This document shows positions 54,111 through 62,305 of a DNA stretch of 64,000 nt, piece by piece. Under the pieces are notes generated by a model. It did no database searches and was not told the DNA's origin. It saw nothing but the letters and a program-made list of their open reading frames with translations. Source of the DNA: Melioribacter roseus P3M-2 (GTDB taxonomy: Bacteria > Bacteroidota > Ignavibacteria > Ignavibacteriales > Melioribacteraceae); NCBI RefSeq assembly GCF_000279145.1, contig NC_018178.1, positions 310,001 through 374,000 on the forward strand, in the 5' to 3' direction. Position numbers and translations under genes: made by a program. Each line of letters starts with the position of its first letter. Positions within the stretch are counted from its first letter, which is position 1.

Positions 54111-55519
54111 TATTCAAATCTCTCTTTTATGATTTTCACAAATTCTTCCATCGCCATACCCCTCGAGCCTTTTACGAGGATTACAGAGTTTTTTAGTTCT
54201 TCGTACTTAAGGTAAAGCGACAATTCTTCCCGATTTTTGAAGTGTATGGTTTTAATTCCTTTCTTCTTCAATTCGTTGCCTGCGTATTTCATGTAGTTGC
54301 CGATCGTTAACACATAAAGATTTTTGTCGGGTTTGAATATTTCCGCAAGTTCTTTGTGTATTTTAGCCGATTGTTTTCCGAGTTCATAAATGTCGCCGAG
54401 TATAAATATTTTTTTCTTGTATCCCTTGATTTTCTTTACGAGTTTATAAGCTGCGTCGACCGAAGCGGGACTCGAATTGTAAGTGTCGTCTATCAGAAAC
54501 ACGCCGGGTAATTTAATCGCGTTTAGTCTCCCTTTAGCTGCGATAAGATTTTTCGACGCTTTATCGAGCTCTCTCGCACCGACGCCCGCATTCAATGCGA
54601 CTGCGGCGGCCGAAAGGAAATTAATCGCATTAGCTTCGCCGTATAACGACAGAACAAACTCCCGGTCTGTCTTTTTGTAACTAATTCTAAGTCGGGTCCT
54701 GCCGTCTTCTTCATATCCCGTAATCTTTCCTTTAACCGTCGGTCTGTTTCTAAATCCGTACGTAATCACATTCCTGAAATTTTCTTTATACTTTTTTAGT
54801 ATCGGATCGTCGTAGTTGATAAAAACGGTTCCGCCTTTTCGATCGGCGGCATTCAAAAGAGCCGATTTTTCCCGGAAGACCATCTCCCTGCTTTTCAAGA
54901 ATTCGATATGCGAATCGCCTATGTTCGTTATCAATGCAAAATCGGGTTCGGCAATATTAGCCGTATATTCGATTTCTCCGAAATGATTTGTGCCGTGTTC
55001 CAATACGACGAATTCGGTCTTTTCGTCGGCCGACAAAAGAGTAAGCGGCACGCCGATATGATTGTTATTGTTTGCTTCGGTTTTAACGATTACAAATTTC
55101 TCGGAAAGAATCGAAGCCAGAATATCTTTGGTCGTAGTTTTTCCGTTACTGCCCGTAATCGAAATTATCCGCGCATTGAGTTTTTTCCGCCATATATGCG
55201 CAATTTCGCCCAAGGCTTTTACGGTATCAGGAACCGCGATTATCGCGATGCGATAAGTATCGAAGTCTTTCGATTCGAATATCTTTTTCAGTTTTCTTTT
55301 GTTTACGACGAGCGCGTCTGCTCCTTTTTTAACTGCTTCTCCGATAAAATCGTGCCCGTCGAATTTCTCGCCTTGAATAGCGACGTAAACGCACCTGCCC
55401 TTAATTTTCCTGGTGTCGATCGAAACGGCATTTTCCGGTTTATAATAGTCCGGATTATAGATTTCCGCGCCGTTAAGCTCGAACAAATCCTCCAACGATA
55501 TTTTTATTTTTCCGCTCAT
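54110..55519 (-). CDS. murF: UDP-MurNAc-tripeptide--D-Ala-D-Ala ligase
   Basis: Adds the terminal D-Ala-D-Ala, 469 aa. The ATP loop is ISITGSNGKTTTKDIL, with the carbamylated-lysine/central domain block VLEHGTNHFGEIEYTANI and DDTYNSSPASVDAAYK in the C-terminal part. Gene order E-F-mraY is standard. ATG overlaps the murE stop by four bases. No ddl is visible in the window. Confidence 0.97.
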   Translation of the reverse strand: MSGKIKISLEDLFELNGAEIYNPDYYKPENAVSIDTRKIKGRCVYVAIQGEKFDGHDFIGEAVKKGADALVVNKRKLKKIFESKDFDTYRIAIIAVPDTVKALGEIAHIWRKKLNARIISITGSNGKTTTKDILASILSEKFVIVKTEANNNNHIGVPLTLLSADEKTEFVVLEHGTNHFGEIEYTANIAEPDFALITNIGDSHIEFLKSREMVFREKSALLNAADRKGGTVFINYDDPILKKYKENFRNVITYGFRNRPTVKGKITGYEEDGRTRLRISYKKTDREFVLSLYGEANAINFLSAAAVALNAGVGARELDKASKNLIAAKGRLNAIKLPGVFLIDDTYNSSPASVDAAYKLVKKIKGYKKKIFILGDIYELGKQSAKIHKELAEIFKPDKNLYVLTIGNYMKYAGNELKKKGIKTIHFKNREELSLYLKYEELKNSVILVKGSRGMAMEEFVKIIKERFE

Positions 55520-56985
55520 AGATTTAAGTATTTAACAGCAGTTTCTTTATCGGAGAAATGTGTTCTTACTCCGTTTATTTCCTGATAATTCTCGTGACCT
55601 TTTCCTGCAATCAGAATTACGGCATCCTTTTCGGACATTTGTATTGCTTTCTTAATTGCTTCTTCGCGGTTTTCAATGACCGTATAATTGTCTTTTTTAA
55701 TGCCTTGAACAATTTCGTCAATAATGGCGGAAGGATTTTCGGTACGGGGATTATCCGAAGTAACAAAAACCTTGTCGCTCATTTCGGAAGCAATTCTGCC
55801 CATTATCGGTCGCTTGGATCTGTCGCGGTCGCCTCCGCATCCGAACACCGTATAGACCGGACGTGAATTGCCGACGATATTTCTAACGGCTTTTAACGCC
55901 TGCATAAGTGAATCGGCGGTGTGCGCGTAGTCGATTATAATTTTCTTTTCGCCTCCGGAAACAACTTCGAACCTTCCCGGAACCTGCGGCGAATTTTTGA
56001 TGGCTCTTATAACCTCGTCTGCGTCGATCGATTCCAGCAGACCCACGGCAAAAGCTGCCGTTGCATTATAAGCGTTAAAATGACCGATTAATTTTGTGTG
56101 TAACTTGTACTCTTTGTTTTTATATACGACGACGAAATCGGTCCCTTCGAGCGAATAGGTTATTTCCTTTATTCTGAAATCGGCTTTTTCCGACGCGCCG
56201 TATTTTACCACTTTTGCTTTTGTGCCTCGAACTAATTCATTTGCATTCGGGTCGTCCGCGTTTATTACAGCGGCTGCATTTTCGGGCAGCATGTCGAACA
56301 ATATTTTTTTCGCTTTGAGATAGTTATCAAAGGTCAGATGATAGTCCATATGATCCGAAGTAATATTCGTAAATATGGCGTAATCGAAATCGAGATAATC
56401 GGCGCGATGCAGATCCAAAGCATGCGACGAAACTTCCATCGAACAATAACGACAGCCGGCTTTTACCATCCTGTCGAGGAGAAAATTAATTTCATGAGAC
56501 TGCGGAGTGGTGAGCATAGTCTTCAACTCTTCGTCTCCGATATAATTCGCAATGGTTCCGATCAAGCCTGCTTTGCGCCCTGTATATTCAAAAAGCGATT
56601 TAAGAAAAAAAGCCGTCGTGGTTTTTCCTTTGGTGCCCGTTACTCCGACCAATTTAATTTTTTTGGAAGGGCTGCCGAAAAATCTGTCGGAAAATTCAGC
56701 CAGAGCTTTTCTGCTGTCTTCAACCACTATTTTGACGGCAGAGTAATGCTCGAAAATTTGATCGGGCAATGCGGCGGGATTTTGGAGAACCACAGCCCTG
56801 ACGCCTTTATTCAATGCGTCCTGAATAAATTTATGACCGTCGGTTTTAAAGCCTTCGATTGCAAAGAAGAGAGAATTTTCATTCACATTCCGGGAATCGA
56901 TCGAAATATTCGTTATTTCTTTTTCTTCGGCGTTTCCCGTCACCTGCTTCACACGCACGTTATTTAACAGTTCGTTTAATTTCAT
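55516..56985 (-). CDS. murE: UDP-MurNAc-tripeptide synthetase, meso-diaminopimelate type
   Basis: Adds the third residue of the stem peptide, 489 aa. ATP loop VGVTGTKGKTTTAFFL; central block MEVSSHALDLHRADYLDFDYAIFTNITSDHMDYH split over the active site; the specificity motif is DNPR (VTSDNPRTENPS), the form found in enzymes using meso-diaminopimelate, so the wall is of the A1-gamma Gram-negative type. One base separates it from the ftsI stop. Confidence 0.97.
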   Translation of the reverse strand: MKLNELLNNVRVKQVTGNAEEKEITNISIDSRNVNENSLFFAIEGFKTDGHKFIQDALNKGVRAVVLQNPAALPDQIFEHYSAVKIVVEDSRKALAEFSDRFFGSPSKKIKLVGVTGTKGKTTTAFFLKSLFEYTGRKAGLIGTIANYIGDEELKTMLTTPQSHEINFLLDRMVKAGCRYCSMEVSSHALDLHRADYLDFDYAIFTNITSDHMDYHLTFDNYLKAKKILFDMLPENAAAVINADDPNANELVRGTKAKVVKYGASEKADFRIKEITYSLEGTDFVVVYKNKEYKLHTKLIGHFNAYNATAAFAVGLLESIDADEVIRAIKNSPQVPGRFEVVSGGEKKIIIDYAHTADSLMQALKAVRNIVGNSRPVYTVFGCGGDRDRSKRPIMGRIASEMSDKVFVTSDNPRTENPSAIIDEIVQGIKKDNYTVIENREEAIKKAIQMSEKDAVILIAGKGHENYQEINGVRTHFSDKETAVKYLNL

Positions 56986-56986
56986 T

Positions 56987-59008
56987 TCAGTTGAGATTCA
57001 ATACTTTCTTATTAATGTTCAATTGACATTTGACGGTGCAAATTGTGCCGGCGGTAAGTTTAACGCCGGGTTCTATACTTTGCGACACTACTTTTCCGCT
57101 GCCGCTAATTTTATATTTGACGCTGAGTTCGTTTAATATTACGATTGCATCGCGTAAATTCATATTTCTTAAATCGGGCATAACGCCTTTTTGAACGTTC
57201 TGTTTGACCGGCTTTTCGGGAAGCATCTTTTTCTCGTTAGTCGGATTAAAAAACTTATCATAATTATTTTCTTTGGCGTTGATATCTTCGGCAATCAGTT
57301 CTTCTATCAATTTCTTTTTCCTTACGATTTTCTTTCTTACGGGAGCCAGATTCAAATCGTACTCAATCAACCGTTGGGCGACGTTTTTAAATACCGGAGC
57401 GGCAACCAAACCGCCGTATCTGGCAATCTCCGGCGAGTCGATCAAGATCAGGCATACAATCTGAGGATTATCCGCGGGCAAATAACCGATGAACGACGAA
57501 TTGTATTTGCCTTTAACGTACCTGCCTTCGACCAATTTTTGCGACGTGCCCGTTTTGCCGCCCGCATGAACATAATCGAGCTGAGCCGCCGTAGCAGTGC
57601 CGTTTTCCACTACGCCCACCATCATTTTCTTTATTTTATCGGACACTTCTTTATCAATCACTCTTCTGATTCTTTTCGGGTCGGCGGAGCTGAGGATTTC
57701 GCCATTTGCATCCGTAATCTTTTCGACCACATAAGGTTTGTATAGAATCCCGCCGTTTACAAGAGCGCTGAAAGCGGTAATCATTTGCAATGGAGTTACG
57801 GAAAATTCATATCCGAACGACATAAAAGCTTTTGAGAGTTTCGAAAAATTTTTCGGTTTTTTCAAATAACCTTCGGCTTCGCCCGAAATTTCGATGTGCG
57901 TCGGATTGCCGAATCCGAAATTTCGCAGATACCTGTAAAACAGTTCGTCCGATATTCGTGTGGATAATTTAGCCATAGCGACATTGCTCGATTGTTCGAG
58001 CACTTCTCTCACTGTGAGGATATCGTGAGGATGGGTGTCGGTTATTCTCGTTTTGTGAAAAATAATCTTTCCCCCTTCTACGTCGATCGGTTCGTTTTCT
58101 TCAGCAAGCTTTTCATTAAACAACATCGAAAGAATAAAAGGCTTTATCGTCGATCCCGGTTCGTAAGTATCTGTGAGCGCCCGGTTTCTCCTTTCCGAAG
58201 CGGTAAAAAGATTGTAATTGGCGGGATCGAAGTCCGGTATGTTAGCCAGCGCAAGTATGGCGCCGCTATTAGGATCCATTATTATACCCACGCCCGAATT
58301 GCCGTTGTATTTCTTAACTCCGGCGGCAAGTTCTTCCTGCAATATTTTCTGATAAGTTTTATTGATTGTCAGAACCACATTATTCCCGGGCGCCGGCGGA
58401 ACAGAATGTTTTTCGTCAACGGAAATAACTTTTCCCAAAACGTCTCTTTCGAAAAGATACATTCCGTCTTTTCCCGTTAGAATCTCGTCATAAACTTTTT
58501 CGATGCCTTCTATGCCTTTCAGTTCTCTGTTAACGTAACCGATAATATGAGCCGCTAAATTTCCGTACGGGTAGACGCGCGTAAAATCTTCCTCGTAAAA
58601 GTATCCGTCCACAATCAGTTTTTTCAGCTCGAACGCCTTCGACATGGGCACTTTCTTTGCAATACAAACGTTGCGCTTGCCGTTGCGAATAATTCTTTTA
58701 TAATAAGAAACCGGCTTGCCTAACGTTTTCGAAAACACTTTCGATATAGTATCTATTTTGGATTCGTTCATCATCCTCGTATCGACGAAGAACGATACGT
58801 TGTCTCGCGTAAACGACAACACTTCGCCGTTTCGGTCTTTAATAATTCCTCTTTCGGCTTTGATGATTTTGGGTTTGTTCTGCTGGCGTTCCGCAATCAA
58901 AGTATAGTATTCGTTTTTGAGTATTTGAATAGAAAAAAGTTTTGCCAGCAAAAGCAAAAAAAAGAGGAAAACAAATCCGGTTATAATCAAAGCTCTCGAA
59001 TTAATCAT
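56987..59008 (-). CDS. ftsI: Septal peptidoglycan transpeptidase FtsI (PBP3) with PASTA domain
   Basis: 673 aa: N-terminal membrane helix (about 7-27), dimerisation/pedestal domain, and transpeptidase with all three motifs, STIK (Ser286-Lys289), SSN (340-342) and KTG (485-487). A C-terminal PASTA domain (about 610-670, MPDLRNMNLRDAIVILNEL) follows, more common in Gram-positive PBPs and in Bacteroidetes/Chlorobi FtsI than in Proteobacteria. The ATG overlaps the ftsL stop by eight bases. Works with FtsW. Confidence 0.96.
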   Translation of the reverse strand: MINSRALIITGFVFLFFLLLLAKLFSIQILKNEYYTLIAERQQNKPKIIKAERGIIKDRNGEVLSFTRDNVSFFVDTRMMNESKIDTISKVFSKTLGKPVSYYKRIIRNGKRNVCIAKKVPMSKAFELKKLIVDGYFYEEDFTRVYPYGNLAAHIIGYVNRELKGIEGIEKVYDEILTGKDGMYLFERDVLGKVISVDEKHSVPPAPGNNVVLTINKTYQKILQEELAAGVKKYNGNSGVGIIMDPNSGAILALANIPDFDPANYNLFTASERRNRALTDTYEPGSTIKPFILSMLFNEKLAEENEPIDVEGGKIIFHKTRITDTHPHDILTVREVLEQSSNVAMAKLSTRISDELFYRYLRNFGFGNPTHIEISGEAEGYLKKPKNFSKLSKAFMSFGYEFSVTPLQMITAFSALVNGGILYKPYVVEKITDANGEILSSADPKRIRRVIDKEVSDKIKKMMVGVVENGTATAAQLDYVHAGGKTGTSQKLVEGRYVKGKYNSSFIGYLPADNPQIVCLILIDSPEIARYGGLVAAPVFKNVAQRLIEYDLNLAPVRKKIVRKKKLIEELIAEDINAKENNYDKFFNPTNEKKMLPEKPVKQNVQKGVMPDLRNMNLRDAIVILNELSVKYKISGSGKVVSQSIEPGVKLTAGTICTVKCQLNINKKVLNLN

Positions 59009-59321
59009 ATTTTTCTTGCAATAATTTTTCGAGCTGTTCTATTTGAAATTTATCCACACGGATCGTTTTGAGATTTTCAATCGGGCTTAACATCCCGAGC
59101 GTATCTTTTGCAATTTTGACAATTCTCTCCTCTGAACTCAATTTTTGAATTTCGACCGTCTTCATTTCGATACGGTTCAGTTTTTCGTTGAGCAATTCTG
59201 TTTTTGTAATTTTTTCGCGCGTCATATTTTTGATTTCGTTGACCGTGGCGACGTGCAAAAAAATCAAAAAAGCAAAAGCAAAAACAATAAAGATAAAACG
59301 TATGGTGGACGATTTGCTCAT
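59001..59321 (-). CDS. ftsL: Cell division protein FtsL-like
   Basis: A 106-aa bitopic protein: membrane helix at about 9-27 (FIFIVFAFAFLIFLHVATV) and a leucine-zipper-like coiled coil at about 30-75. Sequence is poorly conserved in the family; position between rsmH and ftsI makes FtsL the natural call. It would pair with FtsB and FtsQ to control FtsWI. Overlaps ftsI by eight bases. Confidence 0.85.
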   Translation of the reverse strand: MSKSSTIRFIFIVFAFAFLIFLHVATVNEIKNMTREKITKTELLNEKLNRIEMKTVEIQKLSSEERIVKIAKDTLGMLSPIENLKTIRVDKFQIEQLEKLLQEKYD

Positions 59322-59322
59322 A

Positions 59323-60243
59323 TTAAATCCTCTCGGCTGCTCTTAACTTTGCGCTTCTCGAGCGGCGGTTTTTTGCGATTTCCTCTTCAGTCGGCGCAAT
59401 CGGTTTGGTATTGATCAATTTGAGTCGGGCTTCTTTATCGCAGACGCAAATCGGACTCTGCGGCGGACATATACACTCGAGAGTTTCATATTTAAACTTT
59501 TCTTTAACGATTCTGTCCTCGAGCGAATGGAAAGTAATAATTGCGATTCTGCCCCCTTTTTTGAGCAAGTCGATCGACTTGTCGAGGAAAATTTCGAGTT
59601 CTTCCAGTTCATTATTCACATAAATTCTGAGAGCCTGAAATACTCGCGCAAGGGATTTATTGAGAAATTTGGGCGGCGTCAATTCGGCGATAATGCTTTT
59701 TAACTGGCTTGAGGTTTCAAACTTATTGGTCTTTCTGTATTCTGCAATTTTCCTGGCAATCTGTCTCGATTTTTTTTCTTCGCCGTACCTGAAAATAATA
59801 TCCGCCAATTCTTCTTCCGAAGCGGTGTTCAGCAGGTCGGCCGCTGATATGCCTTCCGATTTATTCATCCTCAGATCAAGGGGCGAATCCTCTCTGAAAG
59901 TAAAACCTTTTTCAGGGTCGTCGAGTTGCAGAGAAGACACCCCGAGATCTAAAAAGATGCCGTCAAACATTTCAATGAACTCGATTTTTGCAATAACGTC
60001 TATATTCGTAAAAGATGTATTATAGACGATATATCTGGATTCGTTTTCAAATTTTTTTTTGCAGTAGCTGAATGCTTCGAAATCTTTATCCGTAGCGACG
60101 AGCTTACCTTTATCGCTCAAAGAATTCAGAATTTCCCCGGCATGCCCGCCGTAGCCTGCCGTACCTTCAAAGTAAGCGCCGTCTCTGTTCCATACCAATA
60201 ACTCCACGCTCTCCCTCAGGAGAACCGGTTCGTGTCGACTCAT
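59323..60243 (-). CDS. rsmH: 16S rRNA (cytosine1402-N4)-methyltransferase
   Basis: SAM-dependent methyltransferase acting in the decoding centre of the 30S subunit (formerly MraW), 306 aa. The SAM loop is EGTAGYGGHAGEIL, with DGIFLDLGVSSLQLDDPEKGF, the helical insert around 120-200 and ITFHSLEDRIVK later; the C-terminus RRSRSAKLRAAER is typical. A run of nine A (60052-60060) is read through in frame. ATG overlaps the mraZ stop by four bases. Confidence 0.97.
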   Translation of the reverse strand: MSRHEPVLLRESVELLVWNRDGAYFEGTAGYGGHAGEILNSLSDKGKLVATDKDFEAFSYCKKKFENESRYIVYNTSFTNIDVIAKIEFIEMFDGIFLDLGVSSLQLDDPEKGFTFREDSPLDLRMNKSEGISAADLLNTASEEELADIIFRYGEEKKSRQIARKIAEYRKTNKFETSSQLKSIIAELTPPKFLNKSLARVFQALRIYVNNELEELEIFLDKSIDLLKKGGRIAIITFHSLEDRIVKEKFKYETLECICPPQSPICVCDKEARLKLINTKPIAPTEEEIAKNRRSRSAKLRAAERI

Positions 60244-60689
60244 TTTTTCTTATTCGACATTACCTGTTTGGCTATTTCAGCAAACGATAATGTATTTTCT
60301 TTCTTATGCGCTTCGTAAATAGCGGGATTCCAGATTTCGATTTTCTTGTTTTGTCCCAGGATGAGCACATCCTTTTCGATTTCGGCAAACTCGATCAACT
60401 TTTTCGGAATAAGCAACCGCGATTGAGAATCCAATTTGTCTTCAGATGCATATTCGAACAGGAGCCTTTTGAATATCGATTCTTCCGGGTCGAAATCGTC
60501 GAGTTGATTGATGCGCGGCAGCACTTCTTCGCGCCATAAGTCGAGCGGATATAAATCGATGCATTGCACAATTCCCCTTGTCATCACAAACGTCTCGTTG
60601 GCAGCTTCGTTAATATACTTCCTGAACTTGGATGGTATACTTACCCTCCCCTTTGCATCCATCGAATATGTGAAGCTACCTATAAACAT
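60240..60689 (-). CDS. mraZ: Transcriptional regulator MraZ
   Basis: 149 aa with two AbrB-like half domains, DAKGRVSIPSKFRKY near 10-24 and DSQSRLLIPKKLIEF near 88-102, each with the D-x-(K/Q)-(G/S)-R motif. MraZ forms a ring and binds repeats before its own gene to control the dcw operon. It is the first gene of the cluster, directly preceded by three such repeats. Confidence 0.96.
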   Translation of the reverse strand: MFIGSFTYSMDAKGRVSIPSKFRKYINEAANETFVMTRGIVQCIDLYPLDLWREEVLPRINQLDDFDPEESIFKRLLFEYASEDKLDSQSRLLIPKKLIEFAEIEKDVLILGQNKKIEIWNPAIYEAHKKENTLSFAEIAKQVMSNKKK

Positions 60690-60690
60690 A

Positions 60691-60720
60691 TTTCTCCACT
60701 TTTACACACTTTTTACCACT
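60691..60720 (-). promoter_or_regulatory. Three tandem MraZ-box repeats
   Basis: On the minus strand three consecutive decamers read AGTGGTAAAA, AGTGTGTAAA and AGTGGAGAAA, a strict 10-bp period of AAGTGK-type boxes, ending one base before the mraZ ATG. The last box contains the GGAG ribosome-binding site. This fits the known MraZ operators (AAAGTGK or TGGGN repeats at 10-bp spacing), so self-repression is expected; the match to the family is inference. Confidence 0.82.
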
Positions 60721-60727
60721 TGGGTGC

Positions 60728-60757
60728 AAAATAACTGTTTTTCTATGGGATTGTCAA
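60728..60757 (-). promoter_or_regulatory. Sigma70-type promoter of the dcw cluster
   Basis: TTGACA (60752-60757), 18 bases, TATTTT (60728-60733) on the minus strand. Transcription should start close to 60721, exactly where the MraZ boxes begin, so bound MraZ would sit on the initially transcribed region and ribosome-binding site. Confidence 0.7.
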
Positions 60758-60769
60758 GACATTTTTCCA

Positions 60770-60809
60770 AAAAAATAAAAAATATCCGCATTTGCGTGAT
60801 GCGGATATT
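60770..60809 (-). terminator. Rho-independent terminator after tRNA-Thr
   Basis: A perfect 10-bp inverted repeat (AATATCCGCA at 60781-60790 and TGCGGATATT at 60800-60809) with a 9-base loop, followed on the minus strand by TTTTATTTTTT. It ends the HU / zinc-ribbon-TPR / COX24-like / tRNA-Thr unit and isolates it from the dcw promoter about 15 bases further on. Confidence 0.9.
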
Positions 60810-60866
60810 CAGGGAAAAATTTAGCGTCGAGCGGATTGACTAGAAAGATTGGAGGGTAAAAACTTG

Positions 60867-60939
60867 AGCCATCTGGGGGACTTGAACCCCCGACCCGCGC
60901 ATTACGAATGCGCTGCTCTACCAACTGAGCTAAGATGGC
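60867..60939 (-). tRNA. tRNA-Thr, anticodon CGT
   Basis: A 73-base tRNA with 7-bp acceptor stem (GCCATCT / AGATGGC), D arm AGCTCAGTTGGTAGAGC, anticodon stem GCGCA/TGCGC with loop TTCGTAA (anticodon at 60904-60906, reading ACG threonine codons) and T arm GGGGGTTCAAGTCCCCC. The 3' CCA is not encoded, so it must be added by the tRNA nucleotidyltransferase. It lies 21 bases behind the COX24-like gene on the same strand. Confidence 0.97.
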
Positions 60940-60960
60940 TTATTTTAACTTATATAAATC

Positions 60961-61056
60961 TTATCTTAATTTCTTTTTGTGACGATTCTTACGAAGTCTT
61001 TTTTTCCGTTTGTGCGTCGCCATTTTATGACGTTTTCTTTTTCTACCGCAAGGCAT
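60961..61056 (-). CDS. COX24/AURKAIP1-like mini-protein (31 aa, very basic)
   Basis: An ATG at 61056 with AAAGGAG eight bases upstream opens 31 codons: MPCGRKRKRHKMATHKRKKR and then LRKNRHKKKLR. About two thirds of the residues are Lys, Arg or His. This matches the short AURKAIP1/COX24-domain proteins annotated in Bacteroidetes, Chlorobi and Ignavibacteria, thought to be small ribosome-associated proteins related to mitochondrial mS38 (inference). Its position before a tRNA gene supports a translation role. It is easily missed because of its size. Confidence 0.82.
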   Translation of the reverse strand: MPCGRKRKRHKMATHKRKKRLRKNRHKKKLR

Positions 61057-61069
61057 TTATTTTCTCCTT

Positions 61070-61760
61070 TTAATGTGAATTAATCAATTCCTGAGCTTTT
61101 TTACCGATATTGTTATTCGGATTAATTTCGACCGCTTTTCGCCACCACTCGATCGCCTCGTCGTGTTTGCCCGAAGTCAAACTAACGATTCCCAGATTGA
61201 GATGCGCTATCTGATGTTTTGGTTCGTACTTGAGAGCTTCTTTCATCCATTTTTCGGCTTCGGCATAATTCTGCAGGTCATAATAGCAAACTCCCATGTC
61301 CACGAGCACATCGGGATTCTCAGGATCGAATTTCAGATATTCTTTGTACCGGTCGATTGCTTTTTGCTTGAATCCCGAATCGTTCAACATATGAGCCAGA
61401 GTTAGAATTTTTTCTTTATCAGTCGGATTTGTTTTGAGTTCATTCTCAAGAGCGTTGATTTGTTGAAGATTCGACAGGTCTACGCCTTTGTGAACGTCCT
61501 CAAAGCTCTGGTTCGTACTTTGAGCGATTTCCGGTTCGTCGAATATTCCGGAAGAATAAAGAATAACTCCTCCGATAACAATCAGTAAAAGAACAATATA
61601 AATAATTTTATTAAAGCTAAGTTCTTTATCACCCGGGGAATTGTTTTCGGATTTTTTACTTTTTAGTTTTCCCCGTTTTGGCGCCGCAATAAGGACAATA
61701 GACGAACTCTTTTTCGAGCTTTTCGCCGCATACGATACAATTTTTCGTTTCATTGCTCAT
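61070..61760 (-). CDS. Zinc-ribbon and TPR membrane protein, apparent 1-nt frameshift
   Basis: The first frame starts at an ATG at 61760 inside the end of the HU gene and encodes a zinc ribbon with Cys8, Cys11, Cys22 and Cys25 (NCIVCGEKLEKEFVYCPYCG), then stops at 61656. The next frame continues with a linker, one membrane helix (FNKIIYIVLLLIVIGGVILYSS) and three to four TPR repeats to the stop at 61070. Removing one A from the A5 run at 61660-61664 joins them into a 229-aa protein. The continuous longer frame read over the ribbon region gives unlikely basic sequence instead. Such ribbon-TM-TPR proteins probably act as membrane scaffolds; function unknown. Confidence 0.75.
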
Positions 61761-62064
61761 TTGATTCGGCTTTTTCTTTTTCTTTCATTCCTCTGTCGAC
61801 CGCTTCCTTAAAATCTTTCGAGAATTTGAATACCGGCACATAATGTTCGTCTACGAATACCTGTTCGCCCGTTCTGGGATTGCGAGCATAGCGGGCTTTC
61901 TTCTTTTTAACCTTATAACTTCCAAATCCTCTTATTTCAATACCGTTTCCTTCCTGAAGCGCCTGAATTACCGTATTCAGAAAACCTTCAATAATTGCTT
62001 CGGTTTCAAGTTTCGTCAGTCCTGTTCCGTTTGCAACCCTTTCTACAATGTCTGCTTTAGTCAT
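61750..62064 (-). CDS. HU/IHF-family DNA-binding protein
   Basis: 104 aa. N-terminal MTKADIVERVANGTGLTKLE and the core IEIRGFGSYKVKKKKARYARNPRTGE, holding the DNA-intercalating arm with the NPRTG tip, are diagnostic. The tail (KEKEKAESNEQ) is longer than in typical 90-aa HU. It bends and compacts DNA. The end overlaps the start of the zinc-ribbon/TPR gene by 11 bases, so the two are coupled. Confidence 0.94.
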   Translation of the reverse strand: MTKADIVERVANGTGLTKLETEAIIEGFLNTVIQALQEGNGIEIRGFGSYKVKKKKARYARNPRTGEQVFVDEHYVPVFKFSKDFKEAVDRGMKEKEKAESNEQ

Positions 62065-62091
62065 CTCGGCACCTTTAACGCTATTTTAAAT

Positions 62092-62097
62092 TTTATA
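62092..62097 (-). promoter_or_regulatory. Candidate extended -10 promoter for HU
   Basis: On the minus strand TGCTATAAA gives an extended -10 (TGn plus TATAAA) about 28 bases before the HU ATG; no good -35 is seen. The 241-base divergent gap 62065-62305 holds this and, on the plus strand, the sigma54-like site; the remainder shows nothing further. Confidence 0.35.
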
Positions 62098-62247
62098 GCA
62101 CAGAAAAATATTAAATATTCCGATAAATTCCAATAATAAAATGACTTACAGATAGATCAATCGAACAAAATGTTTCATAGTGATACACAAATCTAAATTT
62201 AAGTCTGATTTTTCCGCAAAAAGCTGCATTTTTACTCTCTTTTCGCA

Positions 62248-62263
62248 TGGCACGGGAATTGAG
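62248..62263 (+). promoter_or_regulatory. Sigma54-like -24/-12 element before the small membrane protein genes
   Basis: TGGCACG, four bases, TTGAG. The -24 half is a perfect match to the sigma54 consensus and the spacing is right, but the -12 half has GA in place of the nearly invariant GC. Transcription would start around 62275, some 30 bases before the ATG at 62306. No sigma54 activator gene is visible in this window. Confidence 0.3.
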
Positions 62264-62305
62264 AGAGTAGTAATAAACATAATCGGAGAACGAAAGGAGT
62301 TCGAA

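Noticed and set aside
61070-61753. The continuous 227-codon frame taken as the whole TPR protein.
   Set aside because: Its first ~35 residues are read across a zinc ribbon that is obvious in the neighbouring frame with its own ATG; the ribbon reading is far more likely to be real.
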